A DNA stretch of 64,000 bases from Treponema sp. GTDB taxonomy: Bacteria > Spirochaetota > Spirochaetia > Treponematales > Treponemataceae. The notes under the pieces are model-generated. The model was not told the origin of the DNA and did not search any database. It saw only the letters and a program-made list of their open reading frames with translations. Position numbers and translations under genes: made by a program. Numbering within the stretch: the first letter of the stretch is position 1; the number at the start of each line of letters is the position of its first letter. The stretch spans positions 1 to 64,000 of the forward strand of contig JAGBBT010000050.1 in assembly GCA_017938365.1 (NCBI GenBank), in the 5' to 3' direction. Shown here piece by piece: positions 8,113-17,800 of the stretch.

Positions 8113-9924
8113 TTACATTGTTTTTAATTTTTCTTCTAATTGTTTAATTGCTTTGTCAATAACTTCAATTTTTCGTTTAGATTCTTTCATTTGTTTTTTA
8201 ACTCTTACACGTTCTTTATACATTTTTTCAAGAAATGTAGGAATAATACCAAACTGAATAGAAGGTTTAACATATAAAACATTATGACTTGATAAAGTAC
8301 ATTTTGTTTTAACTAAATTAACAAGATCATCATGTGTAAGTTCTTTTAGGTGTCCTCTAGCAGTTTTAAGAGTTAGAGTTGGTAAGCTAAATGGATCTTG
8401 ATCTTTTTCTATTCCAACTAATGTTCCAATTTTCGTTTCTGGAGAAATATTAATTTCCATCATCATGTTTGGATATAGACTATTAAAGTCAAATGCAAAT
8501 ATACCGTTGTTATAATAACCTTTTTCTGTTGGAACAACGAACGCTCCTTCATATGTAGATTCTTCTTTAGCTTTCTTCATTTGTTTCTTTTTTTCACGTT
8601 CATATTCCATTCTTTCCATTATTGTCATTTTATCTAGTTTTTCTTTTTCACTAGGTTCAGGTTTATGATTTGCATCAGTAATAAACTTAACGCCTTTATA
8701 CCTAGATTGAAGAGTAAGTGCACCAGTAATATATGGAATCGATTTTAATATGTTTTCATATTCACATAAACCAATATTACAAATAATTCTAGCTAAAGTA
8801 ATATAACGAAGTTTTTTATCCAAAAGTCTAACAAGAAATACGTCAATAACGTTATATGATGTAAATGTAACAAAATCTTTATTCATAAAATCTTTAATTG
8901 ATTCATATCCCATTTCATCATAATCTAATTTACCAACATCTAATTCAAGCTTACCAATATAATCAAGCTTAAAACTCTGTTTTGATGTTCCTGCAAACTT
9001 TTTATAAATTCGAATATAATCAAGAATTGTTACACCATTAATAAAATATGATGTAACTTCATCTTTAGAATTAGATGCTTTAGAAATAGGATTATAAACA
9101 TATCCATTAACTGGAGATAAAAAGTTGGCATATGAATTTCCTTTTGAATCAATTCGATTTAACCTTCCAATTAAATATGGCATGTCGAATCCGTCAATAT
9201 TCCATCCAGTAACTACATCTGGATAATTATTGGTCCAAAAATACATAAAATCTTCTAACATTTGTTTTTCTTTTACAAATGTATAAACTTTAATCTCTGA
9301 ATTATCTTTGTTATAATCTTTTACATCATCTTTAATCTTTTCTATAGCTTCTTTATTCATTAATGTAAAATTATCTTGATGACATGTCCATACATGCATA
9401 ATATTTGTCATCGAATCATATAATGATATTACATTAATTGGATATTTAGCTTGCTCTGGATTAGGAAATTCATTTTCAATTTTAACTTCTAAGTCAAGAT
9501 AAAAAATACGTAATGGAAATTTAGAAAACTCAGGAGAAAATTCTTGTCCATAGTACTTATCTAACAAATATTGTTTAGTTGGAGATAATTTTTCATATAC
9601 AGGTATTTCATAGATTTTAGCAAGAGCTGCAGATCTTTCAGCAGCAGTACTAAATGTAAATTTAGTTAACGGTGTTCTAAACATCGATTTAGCACAATAC
9701 TGATCGATTCTACATGAATTAGAATTTTCATCATTACCAGCAACAGCAAGTGTATTAATTGTATTATCAGTTTTTCCACTAATATCTTCAACATAAAAAT
9801 AAGGATCTACTGGTGTTTCAATTTCAATTCTATTACCATCTTCATCCCATGTTGCTTCCCATACATAAGTCTGTCGCTTTCCACTTGAATCTCTCTTTGT
9901 ATAACTAGCTAAATTTCTATACAT
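8113..9924 (-). CDS. Family-B DNA polymerase, N-terminal half (split gp43)
   Basis: 603 residues with the 3'-5' exonuclease motifs FYLDLEV (Exo I, DxE), GWNIDGFDMPYL (Exo II) and YNVIDVFL (Exo III), then the polymerase motif A DFNSLYPNMM near residue 480. It stops normally after EKMYKERVRVKKQ and a lysine-rich helix, before motif B and the DTD motif C. The frame ends with TAA and no CGG, so this is a true gene split, as known for some T4-like phages; the C-terminal half must lie elsewhere. No in-frame CGG. Confidence 0.93.
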   Translation of the reverse strand: MYRNLASYTKRDSSGKRQTYVWEATWDEDGNRIEIETPVDPYFYVEDISGKTDNTINTLAVAGNDENSNSCRIDQYCAKSMFRTPLTKFTFSTAAERSAALAKIYEIPVYEKLSPTKQYLLDKYYGQEFSPEFSKFPLRIFYLDLEVKIENEFPNPEQAKYPINVISLYDSMTNIMHVWTCHQDNFTLMNKEAIEKIKDDVKDYNKDNSEIKVYTFVKEKQMLEDFMYFWTNNYPDVVTGWNIDGFDMPYLIGRLNRIDSKGNSYANFLSPVNGYVYNPISKASNSKDEVTSYFINGVTILDYIRIYKKFAGTSKQSFKLDYIGKLELDVGKLDYDEMGYESIKDFMNKDFVTFTSYNVIDVFLVRLLDKKLRYITLARIICNIGLCEYENILKSIPYITGALTLQSRYKGVKFITDANHKPEPSEKEKLDKMTIMERMEYEREKKKQMKKAKEESTYEGAFVVPTEKGYYNNGIFAFDFNSLYPNMMMEINISPETKIGTLVGIEKDQDPFSLPTLTLKTARGHLKELTHDDLVNLVKTKCTLSSHNVLYVKPSIQFGIIPTFLEKMYKERVRVKKQMKESKRKIEVIDKAIKQLEEKLKTM

Positions 9925-10011
9925 TTTCTAAACCTTTTTTTACTGTTTCTTTTTAATAATTCTCATTTCTATTCTAACTTAAACTTCTTTCACTTTTTTT
10001 AATCACTTATT

Positions 10012-10060
10012 CTACATTTTATTATATCTGGTTGCCCTATATATGTGTCTAGATTTCTTT
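10012..10060. repeat. Copy 1 (truncated) of a three-copy intergenic element
   Basis: Shares TATCTGGTTGCCCTATATAT and the following GTGTCTAGATTTCTTT with copies at 12777 and 61116, but lacks the promoter part: it jumps from TTTCTTT straight to a TATTTTGTTGAAATATG stretch like the one just after the promoter in copy 2. Looks like an internal deletion derivative. Confidence 0.8.
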
Positions 10061-10197
10061 ATTTTGTTGAAATATGTAAAGAATTAAAAGATTTATGAAT
10101 TAAATGTAGGTGAAAAGTTTTCACAACGTTGTAGAGCTTCTTTGGTAATTTCAATAGCTCTATCTTTTCCAGGTATTAATCCAGACGATTGGAGAGT

Positions 10198-11535
10198 ATA
10201 ATTTTAAATTAATTTAAAAATAGTAGGTTATTTAAGAACGTTTATAATTTTCTATAAATGATTTATAATAAAAGATTTTTATAAGTAATTGTTATAAATT
10301 TGTATAAATAAGTTTGTAATACTGAGATGTTATAATGATAAGAAGTTTGAAGTTTAGTTTGAGTAAAAGCAATTTTAATAAATTGGAGAAGCTTGAAATG
10401 TTTCATGAAATGTACATGGAAGATTTGAAGTTTTATATTGATTTACTTCGAACTGAAAAATTACCAATTCAAAACTTCTTAAGCTCAAAATTACTTCCAA
10501 TAAACAAAATTCAAAATTCCAAAATCAGAATTTCAATCTACCAACAAGCTGTCTCAATCATAAGATGTAATTTAAACTCTACACAAAAAAGAGTTTACAA
10601 AAAGTACAAGAAACTCTACTACAAGTGTTCTAAAGAAAATAAACATCAAAGGTTTCTTGATAAACATTTTAAAGATTTGAATATTAAATATTTAAAGAGA
10701 ATTAAAATAAACATAAACAAGTGTTCAATGATTTTGGGTCAGGGATTGATTGATTTTGAAGAAGGTAGAAGTTTTGATGAATTTGTTAGAATTCGTTTAC
10801 CTTGGAATAAAGAAAATAAGAAAATTGGCGAAACAATCAATTTACCGTTCAATTTCTACAAATATGCTAAAAAATACTCAAACTGGAATAGAAGAAACAC
10901 AATCTCAATCATTAAACAAAATAACCAATTTTATTTAACTTTATTCTTTGAAAAAGAAGAAGTTAAAAAATCTAACCAGCAAGTTGTAGGTTTAGACATT
11001 GGTTATAATAAATTGATCAGTGATTCAAATGGAGTTCATTGGCGGCAAAGAACTTAAAGAAATCTATAACAGATTAAGCAAAAAGAAACGTGGTTCAAAG
11101 AATTATAAGCAACTTTTACATTATAAAACATGTAAAATTAATGAAGTAGTTAATAAATTTGTTAAAACATATTCTGAAACAGATTTTGTTTGTGAGAATT
11201 TAAGAAATGTTAAATATGCTTCAAAGTTGTACAAAAGTTTAAACAACAAACTTCAATATTGGAGTTACAGGCAAGTTTTAGACAAGCTAGATCAACTTAG
11301 TGAAATTGAAGGTTTCAACGTAACTAAAATTGATCCAGCTTACACAAGTCAAACTTGCTCTAATTGTGGAACAATTTTAAAGAACAACCGTCAACGGTGA
11401 ATTTTATAACTGTTCCTGTGGACTAATTATTGATGCAGACACAAATGCAGCAATAAACATTCTACATAGAGGCACCCATAGTTCCTCTAACAACTAAAAA
11501 CCTTTCTATAAACTTCTATAGAAAAGGTAACTATT
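10198..11535 (+). mobile_element. IS605-type TnpB-only element 1
   Basis: Left end begins ATAATTTTAAATTAATTTAA and the right end finishes with the hairpin CCTTTCTATA-aacttc-TATAGAAAAGG and AACTATT, both shared with element 2 at 41225-42565. No TnpA is present. The boundaries come from comparing the two copies and from frame restoration of the interrupted genes. The right end would form the scaffold of the guide RNA, with the guide drawn from the sequence just after 11535. Confidence 0.85.
10335..11497 (+). CDS. tnpB: TnpB RNA-guided nuclease, two CGG +1 sites
   Basis: The literal frame stops after SNGVHWRQRT. Skipping the C of CGG at 11043-11045 gives SNGVHW-G-KELKEIYN; skipping the C of CGG at 11395-11397 gives NNRQ-G-EFYNCSCG. 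The joined 386-aa protein has the RuvC aspartate in VVGLDIGYNK, the glutamate in DFVCENLRN, a CxxC...CxC zinc finger and the final aspartate in LIIDADTNAA, so all catalytic residues are present only with both skips. TnpB cuts DNA next to a TAM under guide RNA and maintains the element. Confidence 0.9.
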
Positions 11536-11678
11536 ACCTAATTTATCTGTAATATCAAAAGCATATAAATCGTTATTTACCGATATTAATTAAATCTCGT
11601 CTAGGATTTCGCGAATCTTTAAATATACGAGCTGCTTCTCTGGTTTTATTAGTTAAAATCATTTTATATAAATCCTTA

Positions 11679-11706
11679 TTAACTTTTTATTTAGTTATGC
11701 TATTAT
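11679..11706 (+). promoter_or_regulatory. Early-type promoter of a candidate small RNA
   Basis: TTAACT, 16 bases, TATTAT with TGC before it. No gene follows on the plus strand before the terminator at 11787. Confidence 0.65.
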
Positions 11707-11712
11707 TAAAAT

Positions 11713-11826
11713 AAGCATGAGTGGTTACAGTTAAAATAAATGATCATTTGTATTTTGCTGTCTTCTCATTTGCCACTATGAATAGAATGCAGGAAATAAT
11801 ATCATTTTATTTCCTGCATTTGTTTT
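11713..11826 (+). ncRNA. Candidate small RNA, about 110 nt
   Basis: Bounded by an early promoter (11679-11706) and a strong intrinsic terminator (11787-11826). No ORF longer than about 14 codons lies inside. The body contains GAGTGG and GCCACT segments that could pair. It is transcribed against the genes on both sides, so it could be an antisense or protein-binding RNA. Supported by the bracketing signals only. Confidence 0.5.
11787..11826 (+). terminator. Intrinsic terminator
   Basis: ATGCAGGAAAT/ATTTCCTGCAT, 11-bp perfect stem with an 11-base loop followed by TTGTTTT. Confidence 0.85.
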
Positions 11827-12293
11827 ATGAAATAATGATGTTATAATAAGTTACACCAAATGAATCAGTATACGTTTTTAATTGTGAAAGTTTATTAAAT
11901 CTATTTTGTTTCACATGAAACGCATTCATAGTTTTAAATTGATAAACATTATTATTTTTATTCACACTTAACGAAAATAAAATTGTATTCTTTTGAGAAA
12001 GAAAATTTATGCAAATGCTTGGTATATTATCCATTAAATGAATATATGATGTAAAAAATTTAGTCATTCCGCTCATCATATTTTTGATAAATTTTTGCAT
12101 TAGAATATGAAATATTTTTTAATCCATGTCCTTTTTTCATACTCATAGAATGTGAGCCAAATTCAAATGTAAATGGAATGTTTAAAGCATTTGTTGATGG
12201 AAATTTAGAATTAGATACAATTCCCGGTGGAGTTGAATAATCTAAATGCTCCATTACCAATTTATATAATGTTAAAAATTTTGATGTAATCAT
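11825..12293 (-). CDS. Internal-type protein, 155 aa, one CGG +1 site
   Basis: Starts by a 4-base ATGA overlap with the previous gene: MITSKFLTLYKLVMEHLD, the capsid-targeting-like N-terminus shared by many late proteins here. An in-frame CGG at 12069-12071 is followed by a stop two codons later; skipping the C gives QKYDE-G-MTKFFTSY and 80 more residues to a TAA at 11825. The literal reading gives a 77-aa stump. Function unknown; packaging in the head is inferred from the N-terminus. Confidence 0.75.
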
Positions 12294-12748
12294 TTTACTG
12301 AAAGTGATTTTCTTTTAATTACCATAGGTTTCTTTCTCTTCTTATATCCATAAGGAATTGCCGGACAATATATTGGTTTTAAATCTGCTGTAGTTAATCC
12401 AGCTTCTTCATGTGGAACATTCAAACTACTTCCAGCTGATGCAGTATTTGCCAACGATTGACTTGGTGAAGAAGGTCCCATTACACTCATTGCAGTCATT
12501 CCTGCATCTTCGCTTTGCACATCATTTGGAGGTGGTGCAGAAGCATTATCAGTTGATCCAGATGATGTCTGGGTGTCGCTTCCTTCATCATGTGATATTT
12601 TATACATACTTGATCCTGATGTACCAAATGATGATCCAGATGTACCAAATGATGATTTTTCACCGTGTGTCAATTTAGCATCTTTTTCAAGATATGTTGA
12701 TATTTCTTCCATTATTTGATTATACAATGATATAAATTTTGATTTCAT
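12290..12748 (-). CDS. Low-complexity internal-type protein, 152 aa
   Basis: N-terminus MKSKFISLYNQIMEEIS matches the shared capsid-targeting-like peptide. The body is Ser/Gly/Ala/Pro-rich with a tandem repeat SSFGTSG-SSFGTSG at about residues 32-45, and the C-terminus is a basic tail (KKRKKPMVIKRKSL). A late promoter lies just upstream. A disordered, basic, head-packaged or ejected protein is a reasonable guess; no family recognised. Confidence 0.65.
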   Translation of the reverse strand: MKSKFISLYNQIMEEISTYLEKDAKLTHGEKSSFGTSGSSFGTSGSSMYKISHDEGSDTQTSSGSTDNASAPPPNDVQSEDAGMTAMSVMGPSSPSQSLANTASAGSSLNVPHEEAGLTTADLKPIYCPAIPYGYKKRKKPMVIKRKSLSVK

Positions 12749-12771
12749 TCCAAATTATTTCATTCTTTTTT

Positions 12772-12783
12772 CTTATTTATCTA
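12772..12783 (-). promoter_or_regulatory. Late promoter
   Basis: TAGATAAATAAG, T4-type late motif, 24 bases before the start at 12748. Confidence 0.6.
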
Positions 12784-12871
12784 CATTTATTATATCTGGT
12801 TGCCCTATATATGTGTCTAGATTTCTTTGATAGTTTTCTATTAGTAAACTTTAATGTAAACACTGTAAACA
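12777..12871 (+). repeat. Copy 2 of the three-copy intergenic element
   Basis: About 76 bases from TCTGGTTGCCC to the -35 box match the copy at 61120-61196 with two differences. The right part carries GTAAAC/TGTAAACA iterations (operator-like) that merge into the -35 box. It sits between divergent genes. Confidence 0.85.
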
Positions 12872-12893
12872 ACTTAATGATTTTTGCTATTTT
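12866..12893 (+). promoter_or_regulatory. Early-type promoter
   Basis: TAAACA, 16 bases, TATTTT with GC before it; reads into the Acb1-like gene. Confidence 0.7.
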
Positions 12894-12929
12894 GAAATAT
12901 GTGTAAAAAATAAAAATAATTGGAGAAGT

Positions 12930-13331
12930 ATGGGTAGAATAGTTTATACGGCAATTGTTTTAGATAATCCAGATATTTTGAAAAAGATGTTTCCATCTGA
13001 GTTTCCTGATAAGTATTATCATCACGTAACTCTTAGGTTTAGACCTGTTTCTAAACCATCATTTAATGGAAGGAAAACTTCTGTTAGAATTGTATCTTTG
13101 CATAAAGATCATCTTGGATATGCTGCTAAGGTTGAAATTGATGATAGAGATGTTGCAAAATACTGTGAAAATAAATATCCGCATATTACATTTGCAACTG
13201 AATCTAATGTAAAACCTGTGTATTCTAATATTTTAATTAAGAATTCTGAAGCAGAATTGTTAAAAGATTCTATTGTCCTTAATGGTACTGTTGGGTCATT
13301 TATTGATGGACATTGGGATTTTTCAAAATGA
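12930..13331 (+). CDS. Acb1-like 2H phosphodiesterase (anti-CBASS)
   Basis: Two HxT motifs define the 2H phosphoesterase fold: HHVTLRF (about residues 32-38) and PHITFAT (about 86-92). The start VYTAIVL and the VKPVYSN stretch after the second motif match T4 gp57B/Acb1, which degrades cyclic nucleotide signals of CBASS defence. At 133 residues it is close to Acb1 size. It is the first gene behind an early promoter, fitting a counter-defence role. A 2'-5' RNA ligase-like enzyme is the alternative. Confidence 0.8.
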   Translation: MGRIVYTAIVLDNPDILKKMFPSEFPDKYYHHVTLRFRPVSKPSFNGRKTSVRIVSLHKDHLGYAAKVEIDDRDVAKYCENKYPHITFATESNVKPVYSNILIKNSEAELLKDSIVLNGTVGSFIDGHWDFSK

Positions 13332-13669
13332 ATTTATGTACATTTATTATTAGCTCATTAAATCCTAATATAGATATCTCTTTTAGATTTAAAAAATTTA
13401 ATAATGCAATTATTAAAATTGGAAGAGACAACTGGAATAAAATAGTTAATAATGTCTATTCTCATCATATTAGAGTTACGAAGAATACAGTAATTTGTAA
13501 AATTTATGGTGAGTGGGAATTACTGATTTTTGAAATTCCTGATAATGTAAGTGTAAGTATAGCTAGAGCTGATAAATGTATTTTTTCTAAAGTATATAAA
13601 TGTTCTGATCATGTAAAATTTAATCAAATAGAATTTCAAAAAACATTTAAAATAATTGAAAAGGACTGA
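13328..13669 (+). CDS. Hypothetical protein, 113 aa
   Basis: Start chosen at the ATG that overlaps the upstream TGA (ATGA), giving MNLCTFIISSLNPN; translation is likely coupled to the Acb1-like gene. Mixed beta/alpha composition, several cysteines, no recognised motif. As the second gene of an early counter-defence transcript it may act in the same pathway. Followed directly by a terminator. Confidence 0.65.
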   Translation: MNLCTFIISSLNPNIDISFRFKKFNNAIIKIGRDNWNKIVNNVYSHHIRVTKNTVICKIYGEWELLIFEIPDNVSVSIARADKCIFSKVYKCSDHVKFNQIEFQKTFKIIEKD

Positions 13670-13687
13670 TAGTTTTTATCAGTCCTT
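13661..13687 (+). terminator. Terminator of the Acb1-like operon
   Basis: AAGGACTGAT/ATCAGTCCTT stem, seven-base loop; it overlaps the stop codon of the 113-aa gene. Confidence 0.75.
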
Positions 13688-13699
13688 CTAAGTTTTATA

Positions 13700-13918
13700 T
13701 TAAAGAACTCCTTCACGAATTTTTGCTGAAGCTTCCTCTTGTTGTTTTATTTGTTCTGCTTCTTGATTGCTTATAGCTTCAACGTATAATTTAAAATCGA
13801 AGTAGCTCATGTTTTGAATTTCCGTATATGAAAAATAATGTTTCATTAGCAGATGGATTTCCATGTTGAAAATATCTTGAAATATTCTCTGATTATCTTT
13901 TGCAAATCCTAAAATGTA
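13700..13918 (-). CDS. C-terminal extension reached by -1 frameshift (gp51-like)
   Basis: A 72-codon frame overlaps the end of the gp26-like gene with no start codon near its beginning (first ATG at 13862-13864). In the gp26 frame the sequence is GGT TTT TTT ACA, so T-TTT-TTT allows a standard -1 slip to give DGFF-YILGFAKDNQRIFQDIF and on to ...SAKIREGVL. This mirrors the two-product chaperones of long-tailed phages. Independent start at MEIHLLMKH (54 aa) is the alternative. Confidence 0.65.
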   Translation of the reverse strand, partial: YILGFAKDNQRIFQDIFNMEIHLLMKHYFSYTEIQNMSYFDFKLYVEAISNQEAEQIKQQEEASAKIREGVL

Positions 13919-14754
13919 AAAAAACCATCGAAGTTAAAAATTCCTCTATATGCATGTCTACATTCTGGACAAACAACTTCCATATTTCTAATTTTTCTGT
14001 CCATAAATTCTTCAGCAAATGTATCTGCAATAAAGTTTGTTAAGTTTGTGTCATTATCTTTTGGTTCTCCAAATGTAATTTGAGGAGGAAATTTATTAAT
14101 TAAATCTAGTTTTGTTGGAAATAACGCTGTATTCCAATCTTCAATTTCTTCATCATCAATAAAAATTTTCTTAATGTATAAGATTGGTCTTGTAAACTTA
14201 CTTTCATTGATTACATCTGGATTTTCTGAATCTTGAGATTGAAGTCTATGCATGACATAACGATAATACAAATATTCTTCCATAGTAAAATTAGAAAGTT
14301 CAAATTTGTATACATGACCATTTTCATCAACAAGTTCTAATGTTTCATATTGAGGTTTAAAATTTGTAACATCATCATCAAATTGTGAAACTAAATCAAT
14401 TGTATGTTTAAATTTATGATCACATTTTCTACAAGTAAACGTATATGATAATGTGTTATTTAATAATTGTCTAATTCCAATTAAAAATGAAAGATAATCT
14501 ATTTGTGTAATTGTATGAGAACTAATATTTTCTGAACTTAAATCTTCACTACACAATTTATCAAACAAACTAAGCTTTAATAATTCAACATTTAAATCAA
14601 ATTCATCAAAAACATTATTTCTTGTTAATGTTTTTACGTCAGCTGTGGTAAGCTGGCCAAACATAACTTTTCTTCCCAATGATGGAATATAAATTTGATT
14701 TATATGATTTCCGTCATTTTTCTGCAAAATTTGCATTGCATCTTTTAATTTCAT
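13909..14754 (-). CDS. Baseplate assembly protein, gp26-like, 281 aa
   Basis: Late-promoter-driven protein with a zinc ribbon CRKC (about residues 112-115)...CPEC (about 265-268). General layout and its short -1 extension resemble the gp26/gp51 baseplate hub chaperone pair of T4-like phages and tail-assembly chaperones in general. The frame ends DGFFTF-TAG; the run T7 at 13918-13924 is a canonical slip site just before the stop. Family call is moderate, the coding status is firm. Confidence 0.6.
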   Translation of the reverse strand: MKLKDAMQILQKNDGNHINQIYIPSLGRKVMFGQLTTADVKTLTRNNVFDEFDLNVELLKLSLFDKLCSEDLSSENISSHTITQIDYLSFLIGIRQLLNNTLSYTFTCRKCDHKFKHTIDLVSQFDDDVTNFKPQYETLELVDENGHVYKFELSNFTMEEYLYYRYVMHRLQSQDSENPDVINESKFTRPILYIKKIFIDDEEIEDWNTALFPTKLDLINKFPPQITFGEPKDNDTNLTNFIADTFAEEFMDRKIRNMEVVCPECRHAYRGIFNFDGFFTF

Positions 14755-14778
14755 TTAGAAAAATCTCCTTCAACTTCA

Positions 14779-14790
14779 ACTATTTATAAA
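14779..14790 (-). promoter_or_regulatory. Late promoter
   Basis: TTTATAAATAGT contains the exact T4 late motif TATAAATA, 24 bases before the gp26-like start. Confidence 0.75.
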
Positions 14791-14821
14791 GCGTAATTTT
14801 TATTTTTTAAATTAATTTAAA

Positions 14822-14833
14822 CTAAATAAATAG
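14822..14833 (+). promoter_or_regulatory. Late promoter
   Basis: CTAAATAAATAG, 24 bases before the start of the 1235-aa gene; divergent from the late promoter at 14779. Confidence 0.65.
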
Positions 14834-14857
14834 AAAAAACAAGATTCTCACTTATTT

Positions 14858-17800
14858 ATGTCATATAAACACGTTAAACTTGATAAAATTGTTGCAGGAA
14901 CAGAGCAGCGTATTTTTAAAACTAAAATTCTTGATATTCCAGATTCTGAGGTAGAGCAAACAACATCTGGAGAAATTAATGTTGGTATTGTGCATGATGT
15001 TTCAGATCAAGTTAAATATCATGAGTTTGATACTGTGTTTTATGGAGAATTTTCAAGTGAATTAAAAACAATTTCTAAAATAAATGGCGATTCTATTTAT
15101 GATGGAAATTTGTTACATTTTAATGAAGTAAATTCTGACTATATTACAAATAGACCTGAAGAAAGATATTCAACATCATCTTTATTGGATGTATCAATAT
15201 ATAATACTTCATTTTCAAATTGGTTTAAAAATAAAACAATTGATTATCAAAAAGATGAAGAAAAAATGAAAGATGAAAGGGTCACATATTTTCCAAAACA
15301 TCTTGATATGCCAATTGATATTTCTTTGTCTGAAGGCAGAGCATATATGCTTAGTCCGCTGAATACTGAACGATATACAAATCTTGTTCAATGCTCAGCA
15401 AATCTTGTGTATAAGTCTTATGAAATGAATGCAAAATATAAGCCAAATTATACAAATAGCTTTTCAGAATTTATGTCAAAACCATTCTATTATGCTGAAG
15501 ACAATGCTGTTCCAATTTATGATATGAGCTTTTCTACATTTCAAACAATTAATCTTGGAAGTCATAAAAATGCTATAGAGTGGCTTAAAAAATGGAATCT
15601 TGCAAAAGATGAAATATCTTCACAAATTATTTTTGATTCTGAAACAAACAAATCCGGAATAAACGTTAAAGACTCTTATGATTCTATTTTGTTGCAAGAA
15701 TTATTAGAACAGCTAGAATGTGGAGAATTTAGTTATCTTTATAGCTCATCTACAATTAAAAATATTATATATGATTTATTTGCAAGAATTGATGTTAATT
15801 CAATTTTACGCATGATACAGCCATTTGGATCAATAACCAAAGTTAGAAATAACGTTGTATCAAATTTTTTAACAAATAAAGTATTGTCTAGCGATTTTAA
15901 GATACAACAAGAATTTATTGATAGAGCATTCAATGAAAAACAAGAAAATGCATTTTTAACGAATTCATTGCCACATAATGCAATTTTTATTACAAATACA
16001 GCTGAGCAATTAAATTTTTATAAAACTGTTAATAATGAACTAAAATCGAAATTATCAGATGCTCTTGCTGCTGCAAATCCACCTAGTGCATATTTAGATT
16101 TTATGTATTTAAAAAACAATCAAAATCCACATTATGATTTTGATTTAAATATTGAATCGCCAAATAATATTTCGTTAAACACATTTAAAATTTATACAGA
16201 TACTGAAGGATATGTCAATAATACAACCGATAATCCTATGGATTCTTATATAACTCCTTATGATGACGATCAATCTGCAGAGTTTAATGAAAAATATGAT
16301 TTTGATGGAACAGCAAGTATTCAATTTAATTCAAGTTCAAAATATAATAATGTAACTAATAAAGCACGTACAAATAGTATTCTTCAATATGGAAGTGAGA
16401 GAGATGAAGAATTTGCAAAATCTGATTCTTCATATGCTGAAAATTATCAAACAAGATTAAAAAGAAAAATTCCTGATTATATGTCAGTATTTACTCATAG
16501 ACATATTTCTACAAACAAAATTTATAATGTAGGTGAAGTAACCGGTCTAAGAAATTATATACATGCAGGACAAATTACAGGAACAGGAAAGATTTGGTTG
16601 TCTTACAAATACGCAGTAAATTATGATCAGCTGTTTATGGATTCATTTGCTGAAACATTTATACCTCCATTTAAGGTTTATAATTTGCAAAGATATGAAA
16701 ATCATATGGAGCAGTCTGTTCCAGGGATGGTAAGATACGAAGGTGAAAATAATGTAAAATACATGAAACAATCTGGTCTGCCATGTCCATATAGAATTAC
16801 TAATAATGATTTTCAAGAAATGACAGGATGCAATCTTCCATTAAGTGCAAGTTGTAGAGGATACTGTCCATTTCCAACATCTGGACAATGTGGTGTTTAT
16901 GGAAAAGGTCAATATGCAAATGAATATTATCCAGAAGGTGTAACGTGGACGTTTTCTGATTATAAGGAATCTAAAGATATTGTAGAAGAATCATTATCTG
17001 GATTCAATAAAATAAACAATGAATGGTTTGTAATGCAAGCACCAACAAATTTAAATGATGAACTTGTATTAGAAACAATTACTGACATAAATGTTGCTGA
17101 TGATATTGAAGTGTATTTTTTAAATAAAACATTTGGAAATGCTGATGAAAGTTTAGAACAAACATTACAACATTTTAAAAATGAATTAAGTGCACATACT
17201 GATTTAAGATTTAAATCCTTATATCAAGGATTTGGTGGTTATATTGATAATAAAATGGTAAAATATCCTGAATATATTTTAACAAAATCTGATTTAGTAT
17301 CATCTCATATTATATCAGAAATAAAACCAGCTTCTAGTTATTTTACATCATTAAAACAATATGTTATAAAAATGAAAGATAAATCTAGTAATATTAATAT
17401 GTCTGAGTTATTATCATCAACATATTTAAGTGAATTTTTATCAGGATATTTAGATATGACATCTGGTGATTTTGTTTATACAGATGATTTTACAAAAAAT
17501 GGTGTAGAAAAATTTACTACTATGCTGGAAAACTTAACATATTCTGATATGTTAATAAATTATTCTAAAAATAAAGAATTAAGTTCATTTTTATTTCATA
17601 CTATATCTGAATTTGAAAATGAAGGTGATACAGTTGTAACAGCAATGATTGATGAACAAATAATTTCATCAACGTTAAGTGATGTTTATGTTACAAATAT
17701 TGGAGAATTTATTATTGATCAAATATCTTCATATCCTTTAAAAAATCAAATCATTATGAAAAATTTATTATATAACAATTTTGTAATAAGTGAAACATCA

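Larger units (their letters stand above)
10093..11662 (-). pseudogene. Small gene interrupted by TnpB element 1
   Basis: The 5' part is 11536-11662 (MILTNKTREAARIFKDSRN, good ribosome site AAGGATTTATATAAA) and the 3' part 10093-10197 (...SSGLIPGKDRAIEITKEALQ...). Removing the element between 10198 and 11535 leaves 232 bases, one more than a multiple of three. The only place where the frame can be rejoined is a ~15-base window containing ATCGGTAAA, where dropping the C gives ...LIN-M-VNNDLYAF.... Product unknown. Confidence 0.6.

Noticed and set aside
10335-11497. TnpB elements as IStrons (group I intron plus TnpB)
   Set aside because: tnpB is antisense to the interrupted genes and no intron core was seen, so RNA splicing cannot restore them.
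12603-12650. CRISPR-like short repeats
   Set aside because: Only two tandem copies inside a coding region (SSFGTSG repeat); no spacer pattern. No CRISPR array was seen anywhere in the window.
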